The notes beneath the pieces are model-generated. The model had not been told where the DNA came from. It saw only the letters and a program-made list of their open reading frames with translations, and made no database searches. A DNA stretch of 56,942 bases. It comes from Streptomyces olindensis. Its GTDB lineage: Bacteria > Actinomycetota > Actinomycetes > Streptomycetales > Streptomycetaceae. The number at the start of each line of letters is the position of its first letter. The first letter of the stretch is position 1. Positions 8,644 through 16,673 of the stretch are shown in pieces. The stretch spans positions 1 to 56,942 of the forward strand of contig JJOH01000102.1 in assembly GCA_000696115.1 (NCBI GenBank), given 5' to 3'. Position numbers and translations under genes: made by a program.

Positions 8644-8651
8644 CGCGCTCG

Positions 8652-8679
8652 ACGGTACCGCAGCGGTTCGCGGTAGCGT
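8652..8679. promoter_or_regulatory. Overlapping divergent leaderless promoters
   Basis: TACCGT on the minus strand (8652-8657) lies eight bases before the SCP2-like ATG. TAGCGT on the plus strand (8674-8679) lies six bases before the ATG at 8686. Each -35 region would have to overlap the other promoter's -10, so the two promoters probably exclude each other. Confidence 0.5.
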
Positions 8680-8685
8680 CGGGGC

Positions 8686-8961
8686 ATGGACGACGCAGTT
8701 CCCGAGACCCCGGCGGTGGCGGAGGAAGAACCCGCGTACGACCCCGCCGCCCCCGCTCCCCTGAACGTGCCCCGCGCCCCCACCGGCGACGCCGACGTGG
8801 ACGCGGCCCTGGACCGGCTCGGTGACGCGGACCACCTCGCCACGGACGGACACCTCGAGGTGTACGAGGATGTACACCGGGGGCTGCGCGACGCGCTCAC
8901 CGCGCTCGACGCCCGCCCGGGACCTCCGGCGCCCCCGTCGCAGCACGGACCTAGGAGCTGA
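8686..8961 (+). CDS. Small acidic hypothetical protein upstream of tlyA
   Basis: This 91-residue protein is rich in Ala, Pro, Asp and Glu, with a probable disordered first third and last ten residues. A central helical part carries DADVDAALDRLGDADH and YEDVHRGLRDALTALDA. I know similar short proteins just upstream of tlyA in other Streptomyces, but no function. The start has no Shine-Dalgarno and sits six bases after TAGCGT. It ends seven bases before the tlyA start, so it likely heads the tlyA-NAD kinase transcript. Confidence 0.75.
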   Translation: MDDAVPETPAVAEEEPAYDPAAPAPLNVPRAPTGDADVDAALDRLGDADHLATDGHLEVYEDVHRGLRDALTALDARPGPPAPPSQHGPRS

Positions 8962-8968
8962 ACCGAAC

Positions 8969-9784
8969 GTGGCAGGAGTCGCACGCCGCCGTCTGGACGC
9001 GGAGCTGGTCCGCCGGAAGCTCGCGCGCTCGCGTGAGCATGCCGGCCAGCTGATCGCCGCCGGGCGCGTCTCCGTCGGCAAGACCGTCGCGACCAAGCCC
9101 GCCACGCAGGTGGAGACCGCGGCGGCGATCGTCGTCGCGGCCGACGAGAACGACCCCGACTACGTGTCCCGAGGCGGGCACAAGCTCGCCGGCGCGCTGC
9201 GGGTGTTCGTGCCGCAGGGCCTCGCCGTCGAGGGGCGCAGGGCGCTCGACGCCGGCGCGTCCACCGGCGGTTTCACCGACGTCCTGCTGCGGGCGGGCGC
9301 CGCCCACGTCGTCGCCGTGGACGTCGGATACGGACAACTCGCCTGGTCCCTGCAGAACGATGAACGCGTCACCGTCAAGGACCGTACGAACGTACGCGAG
9401 TTGACGCTTGAAGCGATCGATGGGGAGCCTGTGGATCTTGTCGTGGGGGATCTGTCCTTCATCCCGCTCGGGCTGGTCCTGCCCGCCCTGGTGCGGTGCG
9501 TGAAGCCGGACGCCGACCTGGTGATGATGGTCAAGCCGCAGTTCGAGGTGGGGAAGGAGCGGCTGGGCAGCGGGGGAGTCGTGCGCAGCCCCCAGCTGCG
9601 GGCCGAAGCGGTCCGCGGGGTGGCCGAGAAGGCCTGGGGACTGGGGCTCGGCGCCAAGGGCGTGACGGCCAGTCCGCTACCCGGGCCGTCGGGGAATGTC
9701 GAATACTTCTTGTGGCTGCGGGCCGGGGCACCGGAACTGGACCCGGCCGACGTCGACCGAGCAGTGGCGGAGGGGCCCCGTTGA
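8969..9784 (+). CDS. tlyA: TlyA family rRNA (cytidine-2'-O)-methyltransferase
   Basis: This 271-residue enzyme has an N-terminal S4 RNA-binding domain (RRLDAELVRRKLARSREHA, residues ~6-65) and an FtsJ/RrmJ-like methyltransferase domain. The SAM-binding motif is LDAGASTGGFTDVLLRAGA (~90-108) and the acidic loop is VVGDLSFIPLG. In mycobacteria TlyA methylates a 16S and a 23S cytidine and its loss confers capreomycin resistance. The start is GTG 8969 with AGGAG upstream. Its TGA overlaps the TTG start of NAD kinase (TTGA), so the two are coupled. The order tlyA-NAD kinase-recN is the same as in M. tuberculosis. Confidence 0.95.
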   Translation: MAGVARRRLDAELVRRKLARSREHAGQLIAAGRVSVGKTVATKPATQVETAAAIVVAADENDPDYVSRGGHKLAGALRVFVPQGLAVEGRRALDAGASTGGFTDVLLRAGAAHVVAVDVGYGQLAWSLQNDERVTVKDRTNVRELTLEAIDGEPVDLVVGDLSFIPLGLVLPALVRCVKPDADLVMMVKPQFEVGKERLGSGGVVRSPQLRAEAVRGVAEKAWGLGLGAKGVTASPLPGPSGNVEYFLWLRAGAPELDPADVDRAVAEGPR

Positions 9785-10686
9785 CCGAGAACCGAGCTCG
9801 TACTGTTTTCCTCCTCGCCCACACGGGACGGCCCGCGGCCGTGCGCAGTGCCGAGCTCGTCGTGAAGGGGCTGCTGCGCTCCGGACTGGGTGTGCGGGTC
9901 CTCGAGGACGAGGCGCGGGACCTGCCGCTGCCGGACGAGGTGGACCTGGTCAAGGAGGCGACCCCGCAGTGCCTCGACGGCTGTGAGCTGCTCATCGTGC
10001 TGGGCGGTGACGGCACGCTGCTGCGCGGCGCCGAGTTCGCGCGGGCGTCGGGCGTGCCGATGCTCGGTGTCAACCTCGGGCGGGTCGGGTTCCTCGCGGA
10101 GGCCGAGCGCGACGACCTCGACAAGGTGGTCGACCGGGTGGTGACCAAGGCGTACGAGGTCGAGGAGCGGATGACCGTCGACGTCGTGGTGCACCGCAAC
10201 GGGGACATCGTGCACACGGACTGGGCGCTGAACGAGGCGGCCGTGCAGAAGGTGTCCGCCGAGCGGATGCTGGAGGTCGTGCTGGAGATCGACGGGCGGC
10301 CGGTGACCGGGTTCGGCTGCGACGGGATCGTGCTGTCGACTCCGACCGGGTCGACCGCGTACGCCTTCTCGGCGGGCGGGCCGGTGGTGTGGCCGGAGGT
10401 CGAGGCGCTGCTGATGGTGCCGATCTCCGCGCACGCGCTGTTCGCGAAGCCGTTGGTGACATCGCCGGATTCTGTGTTGGCTGTGGAGGTTCTGCCACAC
10501 ATTCCGCCCGGGGTCCTGTGGTGTGACGGGCGGCGGACCGTGGAGTTGCCGCCGGGGGCGCGGGTCGAGGTGCGGCGGGGGGCTGTGCCGGTACGGCTGG
10601 CTCGGCTGCACCATGCGTCCTTCACCGACCGGCTGGTGGCGAAGTTCGCGCTGCCGGTTTCCGGGTGGCGGGGGGCTCCTCATTAG
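9781..10686 (+). CDS. nadK: NAD kinase
   Basis: This protein phosphorylates NAD to NADP in the cytoplasm (301 residues). It carries the GGDGT motif in LIVLGGDGTLLR, the NE/D motif in DWALNEAAVQK and the glycine-rich STPTGSTAYAFSAGGPV block, all diagnostic of the family (also called PpnK). The start codon is TTG 9781, overlapping the tlyA stop. No better in-frame start fits the conserved ARTVFLLAHTGRP beginning, so this is a rare but well-supported TTG start. The 155-bp gap to recN holds two repeats. Confidence 0.95.
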   Translation: MTENRARTVFLLAHTGRPAAVRSAELVVKGLLRSGLGVRVLEDEARDLPLPDEVDLVKEATPQCLDGCELLIVLGGDGTLLRGAEFARASGVPMLGVNLGRVGFLAEAERDDLDKVVDRVVTKAYEVEERMTVDVVVHRNGDIVHTDWALNEAAVQKVSAERMLEVVLEIDGRPVTGFGCDGIVLSTPTGSTAYAFSAGGPVVWPEVEALLMVPISAHALFAKPLVTSPDSVLAVEVLPHIPPGVLWCDGRRTVELPPGARVEVRRGAVPVRLARLHHASFTDRLVAKFALPVSGWRGAPH

Positions 10687-10721
10687 CGTGGTTGCTCGTT
10701 ACTAGCGTGGTTGCCCGTTGT
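10684..10721. repeat. 19-bp tandem duplication at the NAD kinase stop
   Basis: TAGCGTGGTTGCTCGTTAC at 10684-10702 is followed directly by TAGCGTGGTTGCCCGTTGT at 10703-10721. The first copy begins with the stop codon of the NAD kinase gene. Confidence 0.8.
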
Positions 10722-10772
10722 CGGCGGGTGCGGGCCGTCTGTGGCTGGTCGCGCAGTTCCCCGCGCCCCTGA
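10722..10772. repeat. Copy of a dispersed Streptomyces intergenic repeat
   Basis: The segment contains CTGTGGCTGGTCGCGCAGTT followed by CCCCGCGCCCCTGA. From memory, this sequence recurs in intergenic regions across many Streptomyces chromosomes; I cannot count copies here because only this one lies in the window. It has partial dyad symmetry (GCGCAG/CCCCGCGC) and could act as a weak terminator. Confidence 0.6.
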
Positions 10773-10834
10773 ACCACGATCCACTCTCGTGGGTGACAAG
10801 GGCAGGCCAGTCGCAATCCGTGGCCCGGACCTCG

Positions 10835-10840
10835 TAAGGT
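10835..10840 (+). promoter_or_regulatory. Candidate -10 (TAAGGT) for leaderless recN mRNA
   Basis: TAAGGT is followed by seven bases and then GTG 10848. There is no well-spaced Shine-Dalgarno, so recN may be transcribed from the start codon itself. Confidence 0.4.
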
Positions 10841-10847
10841 CGTGTCC

Positions 10848-12578
10848 GTGTTGGAGGAGATGCGGATACGGTCGCTCGGTGTGATCGACGACGCTGTTGT
10901 CGAGCTGTCGCCGGGGTTCACCGCGGTCACCGGTGAGACGGGTGCGGGCAAGACCATGGTGGTCACCAGCCTGGGGTTGCTGCTGGGCGGCCGGGCCGAC
11001 CCGGCGCTCGTGCGGATCGGGGCCGGGAAGGCCGTCGTCGAGGGGCGGATCACCGTGCCCGAGGACGCCGCGGTCGCCGTACGCGCCGAGGAGGCCGGGG
11101 CCGAGCTCGACGACGGGGCCCTGCTGATCAGCCGTACCGTTTCGGCCGAGGGGCGCTCCCGGGCGCACCTGGGCGGACGCAGCGTGCCCGTGGGCGTGCT
11201 GGCCGAGCTCGCCGACGAACTGGTGGCCGTGCACGGGCAGACCGACCAGCAGGGGCTGCTCAAGCTGTCCCGGCAACGGCAGGCGCTCGACCGGTACGCG
11301 GGCGACGCGGTCGCCGTGCCGCTGGCCAAGTACGGCGAGGCGTACAAGCGGCTGCGGGCCGTCTCCGCCGAGCTCGACGAGATCACCACGCGCGCGCGGG
11401 AACGGGCCCAGGAGGCCGAGATGCTGCGCTACGGGCTCGACGAGATCGCCGCCGTCGAGCCCCGGGCCGGCGAGGACACGGAATTGGCCGAGGAGGCCGA
11501 GCGGCTGGGGCACGCCGAGGCCTTGGCGTCCGCCGCGGCGGCCGCGCACGCCGCCCTGGCGGGCAATCCGGAGGACCCCGAGGGCGTCGACGCCGGGACG
11601 CTCGTCGCGGGCGCCCAGCGGGCCCTGGACGCCGTGCGGTCGCACGACCCGGCGCTGGCCGCGCTCGCCGACCGCATCGGGGAGATCGGGATCCTGCTGC
11701 GCGACGCGGCGGGGGACCTGGCCGGGTACGCCGACGACCTGGACGCCGACCCGCTGCGGCTGGCGGCCGTCGAGGAGCGGCGGGCCGCGCTCACCGGGCT
11801 GACCCGGAAGTACGGCGAGGACATCGCCGCCGTGCTGGCCTGGGCGGAGAACGGCGCCGCCCGGCTGACCGAACTCGACGGCGACGACGAGCGGATCGGG
11901 GAGCTTACCGCCGAGCGGGACGCGCTCCGTGCCGAACTGGGCGGGCTCGCGCAGGCGTTGACGGACGCGCGGACGGAGGCCGCCGAGCGGTTCGCCGCCG
12001 CCGTGACCGCCGAGCTGGCCTCGCTGGCCATGCCGCACGCGCGCGTGTCCTTCGACATCCGGCAGACCGAGGACCCCGACGGCGTCGAGGTCGGCGGGCG
12101 TCCCGTCGCCTACGGGCCCGCCGGAGCCGACGAGGTCGAACTGCTGCTCGCCCCGCACCCGGGCGCGCCGCCCCGGCCGATCGCCAAGGGCGCCTCCGGC
12201 GGTGAGCTGTCCCGCGTGATGCTGGCCGTGGAGGTGGTGTTCGCGGGGACGGATCCGGTGCCGACGTATCTCTTCGACGAGGTCGACGCCGGGGTCGGCG
12301 GCAAGGCGGCGGTCGAGATCGGCCGACGGCTGGCCCGCCTGGCGAAGACCGCGCAGGTCGTGGTCGTGACGCATCTGCCCCAGGTGGCCGCCTTCGCCGA
12401 CCGGCAGTTGCTGGTCGAGAAGACGAACGACGGGTCCGTGACCCGCTCCGGCGTCAAGGTCCTGGATGGGGAGGACCGGGTGCGGGAGCTGTCCCGGATG
12501 CTCGCCGGCCAGGAGGACTCGGAGACGGCCCGGGCGCATGCCGAGGAGTTGCTGGCGACGGCCCGGGCGGACAGGTAG
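10848..12578 (+). CDS. recN: DNA repair protein RecN
   Basis: This 576-residue SMC-like ATPase acts in double-strand break repair. It has an N-terminal Walker A (GETGAGKT, ~30-37), then Q-loop-like HGQTDQQGLLK, a central coiled-coil region rich in Ala/Glu/Arg (~160-370), the signature KGASGGELSRVMLA and Walker B TYLFDEVDAGVGGKA, then the H-loop VVVTHLPQVAAF. The order is normal for RecN. GTG 10848 was preferred over GTG 10842 because it gives the usual LEEMRIRSLG beginning and lies seven bases after TAAGGT. In many bacteria recN is DNA-damage induced; I saw no clear LexA box upstream. Confidence 0.95.
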   Translation: MLEEMRIRSLGVIDDAVVELSPGFTAVTGETGAGKTMVVTSLGLLLGGRADPALVRIGAGKAVVEGRITVPEDAAVAVRAEEAGAELDDGALLISRTVSAEGRSRAHLGGRSVPVGVLAELADELVAVHGQTDQQGLLKLSRQRQALDRYAGDAVAVPLAKYGEAYKRLRAVSAELDEITTRARERAQEAEMLRYGLDEIAAVEPRAGEDTELAEEAERLGHAEALASAAAAAHAALAGNPEDPEGVDAGTLVAGAQRALDAVRSHDPALAALADRIGEIGILLRDAAGDLAGYADDLDADPLRLAAVEERRAALTGLTRKYGEDIAAVLAWAENGAARLTELDGDDERIGELTAERDALRAELGGLAQALTDARTEAAERFAAAVTAELASLAMPHARVSFDIRQTEDPDGVEVGGRPVAYGPAGADEVELLLAPHPGAPPRPIAKGASGGELSRVMLAVEVVFAGTDPVPTYLFDEVDAGVGGKAAVEIGRRLARLAKTAQVVVVTHLPQVAAFADRQLLVEKTNDGSVTRSGVKVLDGEDRVRELSRMLAGQEDSETARAHAEELLATARADR

Positions 12579-12594
12579 CCGGAGGGTGGACCAG

Positions 12595-12641
12595 GCCGGG
12601 CGGGTCGCCCAACTTCACTCGTGTGGGTGACCCGGCCCGGC
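12595..12641. terminator. Probable recN terminator hairpin
   Basis: GCCGGGCGGGTCGCCC (12595-12610) pairs with GGGTGACCCGGCCCGGC (12625-12641) with one bulge and one mismatch around a 14-base loop. It begins 17 bases after the recN stop. Confidence 0.55.
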
Positions 12642-12784
12642 GCATTCCCCCGATGCCGCACCCCATGGTCGCGCCGCCGGGTTTCCGGCGTTCCCTGAAC
12701 CCCCGTATGTCCTGGCATCCTTGGCGGAGTACGCCGTGGGAAACCGCGCCGTGACCGCCCGACCCGAACCAGGAGCCCGGCCAC

Positions 12785-13927
12785 GTGACCCCCGTGAGCA
12801 GCCAGCCACCGCCTGGCCAGTCCCCGCTGCGCACCGTGCAGGTGCTGGGCGGGGGCAACGCCGCCAGCAGTGCGCATGTGCGCTCGCTGGCCGCGGGGCT
12901 CGTCGCGAGGGGCGTGAAGGTCACGGTGTGCGCCCCCGTCGAGGCGGATCACGCCTATGACTTCAGCGGGGTCGGAGCGGACCACGTGCACGTGCCGCGC
13001 AGCAGCGACCCGGTGTCGGTGGCGGCGTTGCGGGCGGCCTGCGCCGACGCCGATCTGGTGCACGCCCACGGCCTGCACGCCTCCTTCCGTACCGTGCTCG
13101 CCCTCAGCGGGCGGCGCGTGCGTACTCCGCTGGTCGTGACGTGGCACGACCGGGCGCACGCCGACGGTGCGCGTGCCCATCTGCTGAAGGTGCTGGAGCG
13201 GCGGGTCATGAAGGCGGCCACCGTCGTGCTGGGCACGACGTCGGCGCTGGTGGACCGGGCCCGGCGGACGGGCGCGCGGGACGCGCGGCTCGCGGCCGTC
13301 GCGCTGCCCGGCCCCCGCAGCCCCGTGGAGCCGGACGACCCCGACCGGATGCGGCCCAAGGTACGCGCCGAACTCGGCGCCATCGGACGCCCGTTGCTGA
13401 TGGCCGTCGGCTCCCTGGAACGCCACCGCGGGTACGACGTGCTGCTCGACGCCGCACGCGCGTGGCGCCGCCTCGACCCGGTTCCCCTGGTCGTGATCGC
13501 GGGGGAGGGGCCGCTGCGCGGCGAACTCCAGGGGCGGATCGAGGAGGAGGGGCTGCCGGTCCGGCTCATCGGCCGGCGCGACGACATCACCGACCTGCTC
13601 GCCGCCGCCGACCTGGCGCTGCTGCCGAGCCGCTGGGAGGCGCGCTCCGTCCTCGCCCAGGAGGCCCTCCACGCGCGCGTGCCGCTCGTCGCGACCGACG
13701 CCGGCGGTATCCCCGAACTCGTCGGCGACGCCGCCGAACTCGTGCCGTACGGCGACGCGAAGGCCCTCGCCGACTCCGTCGTACGCCTGCTCGGCGACCC
13801 CGCCCGCCGGGAGCTGCTGAAGGACAAGGGCGCCCGGCAGGCGGCGAGCTGGCCGACCGAGGACGAGACGGTCGCCCAGGTCCTCAGCGTCTACGACGAG
13901 TTGACCCGGCTCCGGCCCCTCGCCTAG
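12785..13927 (+). CDS. GT4-like glycosyltransferase (GT-B fold)
   Basis: This 380-residue soluble protein has the two-Rossmann layout of family 4 glycosyltransferases. An N-terminal glycine-rich GGGNAASSAHVRSLAAGL acceptor loop is followed by a C-terminal donor domain with LLMAVGSLERHRGYDVLLDA, then LPSRWEARSVLAQEAL and VATDAGGIPELVG (the E-x7-E-like donor motif region). It probably transfers a sugar from a nucleotide donor at the cytoplasmic face of the membrane; donor and acceptor are unknown. GTG 12785 lies ten bases after AGGAG. Its TAG stop overlaps the stop of the convergent regulator. Confidence 0.87.
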   Translation: MTPVSSQPPPGQSPLRTVQVLGGGNAASSAHVRSLAAGLVARGVKVTVCAPVEADHAYDFSGVGADHVHVPRSSDPVSVAALRAACADADLVHAHGLHASFRTVLALSGRRVRTPLVVTWHDRAHADGARAHLLKVLERRVMKAATVVLGTTSALVDRARRTGARDARLAAVALPGPRSPVEPDDPDRMRPKVRAELGAIGRPLLMAVGSLERHRGYDVLLDAARAWRRLDPVPLVVIAGEGPLRGELQGRIEEEGLPVRLIGRRDDITDLLAAADLALLPSRWEARSVLAQEALHARVPLVATDAGGIPELVGDAAELVPYGDAKALADSVVRLLGDPARRELLKDKGARQAASWPTEDETVAQVLSVYDELTRLRPLA

Positions 13928-15576
13928 CCGCCCTGGGGGACGTGCCTGCGGGCCCGTAGCGCCAGGCTCAGGGCCAGTACCGTCTGCGGATCGTCGAGGT
14001 CCGTGCCCAGCAGTTCCCCGATGCGCGCCAGCCGGTTGTACAGGGTCTGCCGGTTGAGGTGGAGCTCCCGGGCCGTCTCCGCCTTGCGTCCCGCGTGGGC
14101 GAGGTAGGTCGTCAGGGTGGGCAGCAGCGGCGGCCGGGAGCGGCGGTCGTGGTCCAGCAGCGGGCCGAGCGCCCGGTCGACGAAGGCCGCGAGGTCCGGG
14201 TGGTCGCGCAGCCGCCACAGCAGCAGGTCGATGTCCAGGCGGCGGGCGTCGTACCAGGGCCGGTCCGGCAGGCCCTGGGCCGCGGTGGCCGTCTCGGCGG
14301 CGTGCCGCAGACCCGAGGCCGCCGCCGTCCAGCCGCCCGCCACCCCCACGACCACCACGGGCCGCGGCCCGCCCGGCCGCAGTATCCCGGCCCGTTCCAC
14401 ACCGGTTCGCAGCGCCGCCGCGACCCGGTCCGCGACCGTCGCCCGCTCCGACTCCGAGCGCAGCCCGAGCAGCACCGGCACCCGGCCCTCCACCGGCCGC
14501 ACCCCGAGCAGCACCGGCACGCCCACCGCGGCCAGCTCCTCGGAGACCGCCCGGGCCAGCACCGCCCAGCCTCCCCCCGGCGACAGCGCGTCCCCCAACC
14601 GCATGACCACCGGCAACAGCGGCCCCTCACCCGGCCGGAAGCCCAGCACACGCGCCTGCGCCGGGGCGTCCTGAGCCGTGACCCGGCCCTCGGCGAGGTC
14701 CGTGAGGAAGTCGCCGCGGCCGCGTGCCGCCAGTTCCTCCTCCTGCCGCGCCTGCATCAGCACCACGGCCAGGATGCCCGCGGCCCGCTCGGCCGCCATC
14801 CGGTGCACGGGCGCCAGGGGCGTCCGCACGGGCAGCAGGACGAGACGCGCGCGGACGCCCCCGCTGCCGGGCCCGCCGCCCGGCACGTCCACGAGGACCG
14901 AGCCCGCGAGGGGCGGCTCGTCCCTGTGCTGCCCGCGCAGCCCCTCCCACACCTGGAGCGGGTCCGCGCCCTCGGGACCGGCCCCGGCGGCGTAGAGCAG
15001 CTGCCCGTCCGCCGTCTCCAGGAAGACCGGGTTGTCGCCGAAGTCGGCCAGGATGCCGAGCACCTGGGGCACCCCGCCGCCGCCCAGCACCGCCCCGGTG
15101 CACCGCCGGTGCACCTCCTCGGCCCGCTGGAGCAGCGCGTAGTGGCCGTTGACGATCTCGGTGTGGATCTCCTCCGTGACGGTGACGAACGGCACCTCGC
15201 GGTGGAGTTGGACGAGCGGCAGCCCGGACGAGCGGGCCGTGTCGACGAGGGCCGCTGGCAGCCGGGTGAAGCGCGGGCCGAGCTCCACGACCAGGGCGGC
15301 GATGCCGCGCTCGGCCAGCGTGCGCACGAACGCCCGCTGCTCGGCCGGACGGGTGCCGAGGCCGTAGCCCGTGGTCAGCAGCAGCTCCCCGCCCTTGAGG
15401 AGGGAGGCGATGTGGGGCACCTCGCCGGCGTGCACCCAGCGCACGGTCCGCCCGAGCCGGTCGGCGCCCGCCAGCACCTCGGGCAGCCCGCCGCGCAGCC
15501 CCGGCAGCTCCAGCGCCCGCTGCACGGTGATCCCGGCGCCCCGCGTGTCGTAGCCGCTGTCCGTCCCGCTCTCCAT
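13924..15576 (-). CDS. PucR-family transcriptional regulator
   Basis: This 550-residue regulator has an N-terminal purine-catabolism (PucR) sensor domain (ITVQRALELPGLRGG ... LLTTGYGLG, ~15-140), a central GGDEF-like/CdaR linker, and a C-terminal PucR helix-turn-helix (LHLNRQTLYNRLARIGELLG, ~515-535). Members respond to purines, amino acids or other nitrogen compounds. ATG 15576 is seven bases after TAGCGT with no Shine-Dalgarno. It is divergent from the LLM oxidoreductase gene 104 bp away, which is the most plausible target. Its end overlaps the glycosyltransferase end in the palindrome CTAG. Confidence 0.9.
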   Translation of the reverse strand: MESGTDSGYDTRGAGITVQRALELPGLRGGLPEVLAGADRLGRTVRWVHAGEVPHIASLLKGGELLLTTGYGLGTRPAEQRAFVRTLAERGIAALVVELGPRFTRLPAALVDTARSSGLPLVQLHREVPFVTVTEEIHTEIVNGHYALLQRAEEVHRRCTGAVLGGGGVPQVLGILADFGDNPVFLETADGQLLYAAGAGPEGADPLQVWEGLRGQHRDEPPLAGSVLVDVPGGGPGSGGVRARLVLLPVRTPLAPVHRMAAERAAGILAVVLMQARQEEELAARGRGDFLTDLAEGRVTAQDAPAQARVLGFRPGEGPLLPVVMRLGDALSPGGGWAVLARAVSEELAAVGVPVLLGVRPVEGRVPVLLGLRSESERATVADRVAAALRTGVERAGILRPGGPRPVVVVGVAGGWTAAASGLRHAAETATAAQGLPDRPWYDARRLDIDLLLWRLRDHPDLAAFVDRALGPLLDHDRRSRPPLLPTLTTYLAHAGRKAETARELHLNRQTLYNRLARIGELLGTDLDDPQTVLALSLALRARRHVPQGG

Positions 15577-15583
15577 GGGCCGG

Positions 15584-15589
15584 ACGCTA
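15584..15589 (-). promoter_or_regulatory. Candidate -10 (TAGCGT) for leaderless pucR-like mRNA
   Basis: On the minus strand TAGCGT is followed by seven bases and the ATG of the PucR-type regulator. The region is shared with the divergent oxidoreductase promoter. Confidence 0.45.
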
Positions 15590-15680
15590 CCCGCGCGGGT
15601 GCCTCCCGGACATCTCTGCGGCCGCCCGGGGACGATCACGCCCGGGATTACCGCGTGATCGACCGGGTACGGGCGCCGTC

Positions 15681-16637
15681 ATGGACATCAGTGTGGTCGC
15701 CGTGGGACGGGAGGACGACAGTCCGGTCGAGGAGCCGCTGCGGGTGGCGGTGCTCGCCGACCGGCTCGGCTACCGGGAGGTGTGGGCGGGCGAGGGACCG
15801 ACGTGGGACTCGTTCGTCCTGGCGACGGCGATCGGCGCGGCCACGCGGCAGGCCACGCTGACGGCCGGGCCGGTGCCGGTGTCGGTGCGCGACCCGCTCA
15901 CCGTCGTCCGGGGCGCCGCGTCCACCGCGGCCGTCACCGGCCGGCCCGTCGGCGTGGCCCTGGGCACCTCCAGCAAGCGGGTCGTCGAGGGCGTGCACGG
16001 CCGGCCGCGCACCCGGCCCGCCGCGACCCTGGAGGAGTCGGCCGCGACGGTGCGCGCGCTGATGGACAGCGTGCCGGGCGAGCCGGTCGTGCCCGGCAGC
16101 GGCTTCCCGCGCCGGCTGCCGCCGCCCGGGGGGATGCTCACCGTGGCGGCCTTCGGGGAGCGCGCGGTCGCCACGGCCGTCGCCCACGCCGACCGGATGC
16201 TGCTCGACCTCGTCTCCCCGGAGCAGGTCCGCGTGCTGCGGGCACGGATGCTCGCGGCCGCCGAGCGGGCGGGCCGTACGCCACCGCGGCTGGCCGCCTG
16301 GCTGCCCGCCGCCGTGGACCCGGAGCCCGAGTCGCTCCGGCAGATCCTGCGCAGCGTCGTCGGCTACCTCACCGTGCCGGGCTACAGCGACGTGTTCGTC
16401 GACGCCGGGTTCGCCGAGGTCGTCGAGCTGGCCGCCAAGGGCGCCGACCCGGACACCCTGCTGCGGGCCCTGCCGCCCAGGGCCGCGGGCACGGTCGGCC
16501 TCGTCGGGGACGCCGACACCGTCCGCGCCCGCGTCGACGCCTACGCCGAGGCCGGTCTCGACGAGATCGCCCTGGTTCCGGCCACGGCGGGTGACCCGGC
16601 GGGGGAGCGCACGCTCACGGCCCTCAGGCCGCGGTGA
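15681..16637 (+). CDS. LLM-class flavin/F420-dependent oxidoreductase
   Basis: This 318-residue protein has a luciferase-like monooxygenase (TIM-barrel) pattern: LADRLGYREVWAGEG near residue 30, TAGPVPVSVRDPL near 70, GRPVGVALGTSS near 95 and the C-terminal GLVGDADTVRARVDAYAEAGLDEIAL typical of F420-dependent members. Streptomyces encode many such enzymes, and the substrate cannot be inferred. ATG 15681 was chosen because homology starts at MDISVV; no strong Shine-Dalgarno is visible. It is divergent from the PucR-type regulator, which may control it. Confidence 0.88.
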   Translation: MDISVVAVGREDDSPVEEPLRVAVLADRLGYREVWAGEGPTWDSFVLATAIGAATRQATLTAGPVPVSVRDPLTVVRGAASTAAVTGRPVGVALGTSSKRVVEGVHGRPRTRPAATLEESAATVRALMDSVPGEPVVPGSGFPRRLPPPGGMLTVAAFGERAVATAVAHADRMLLDLVSPEQVRVLRARMLAAAERAGRTPPRLAAWLPAAVDPEPESLRQILRSVVGYLTVPGYSDVFVDAGFAEVVELAAKGADPDTLLRALPPRAAGTVGLVGDADTVRARVDAYAEAGLDEIALVPATAGDPAGERTLTALRPR

Positions 16638-16673
16638 CGCCCGCGCGGGCCACCGGTCCGGTCGACCGTCCGG

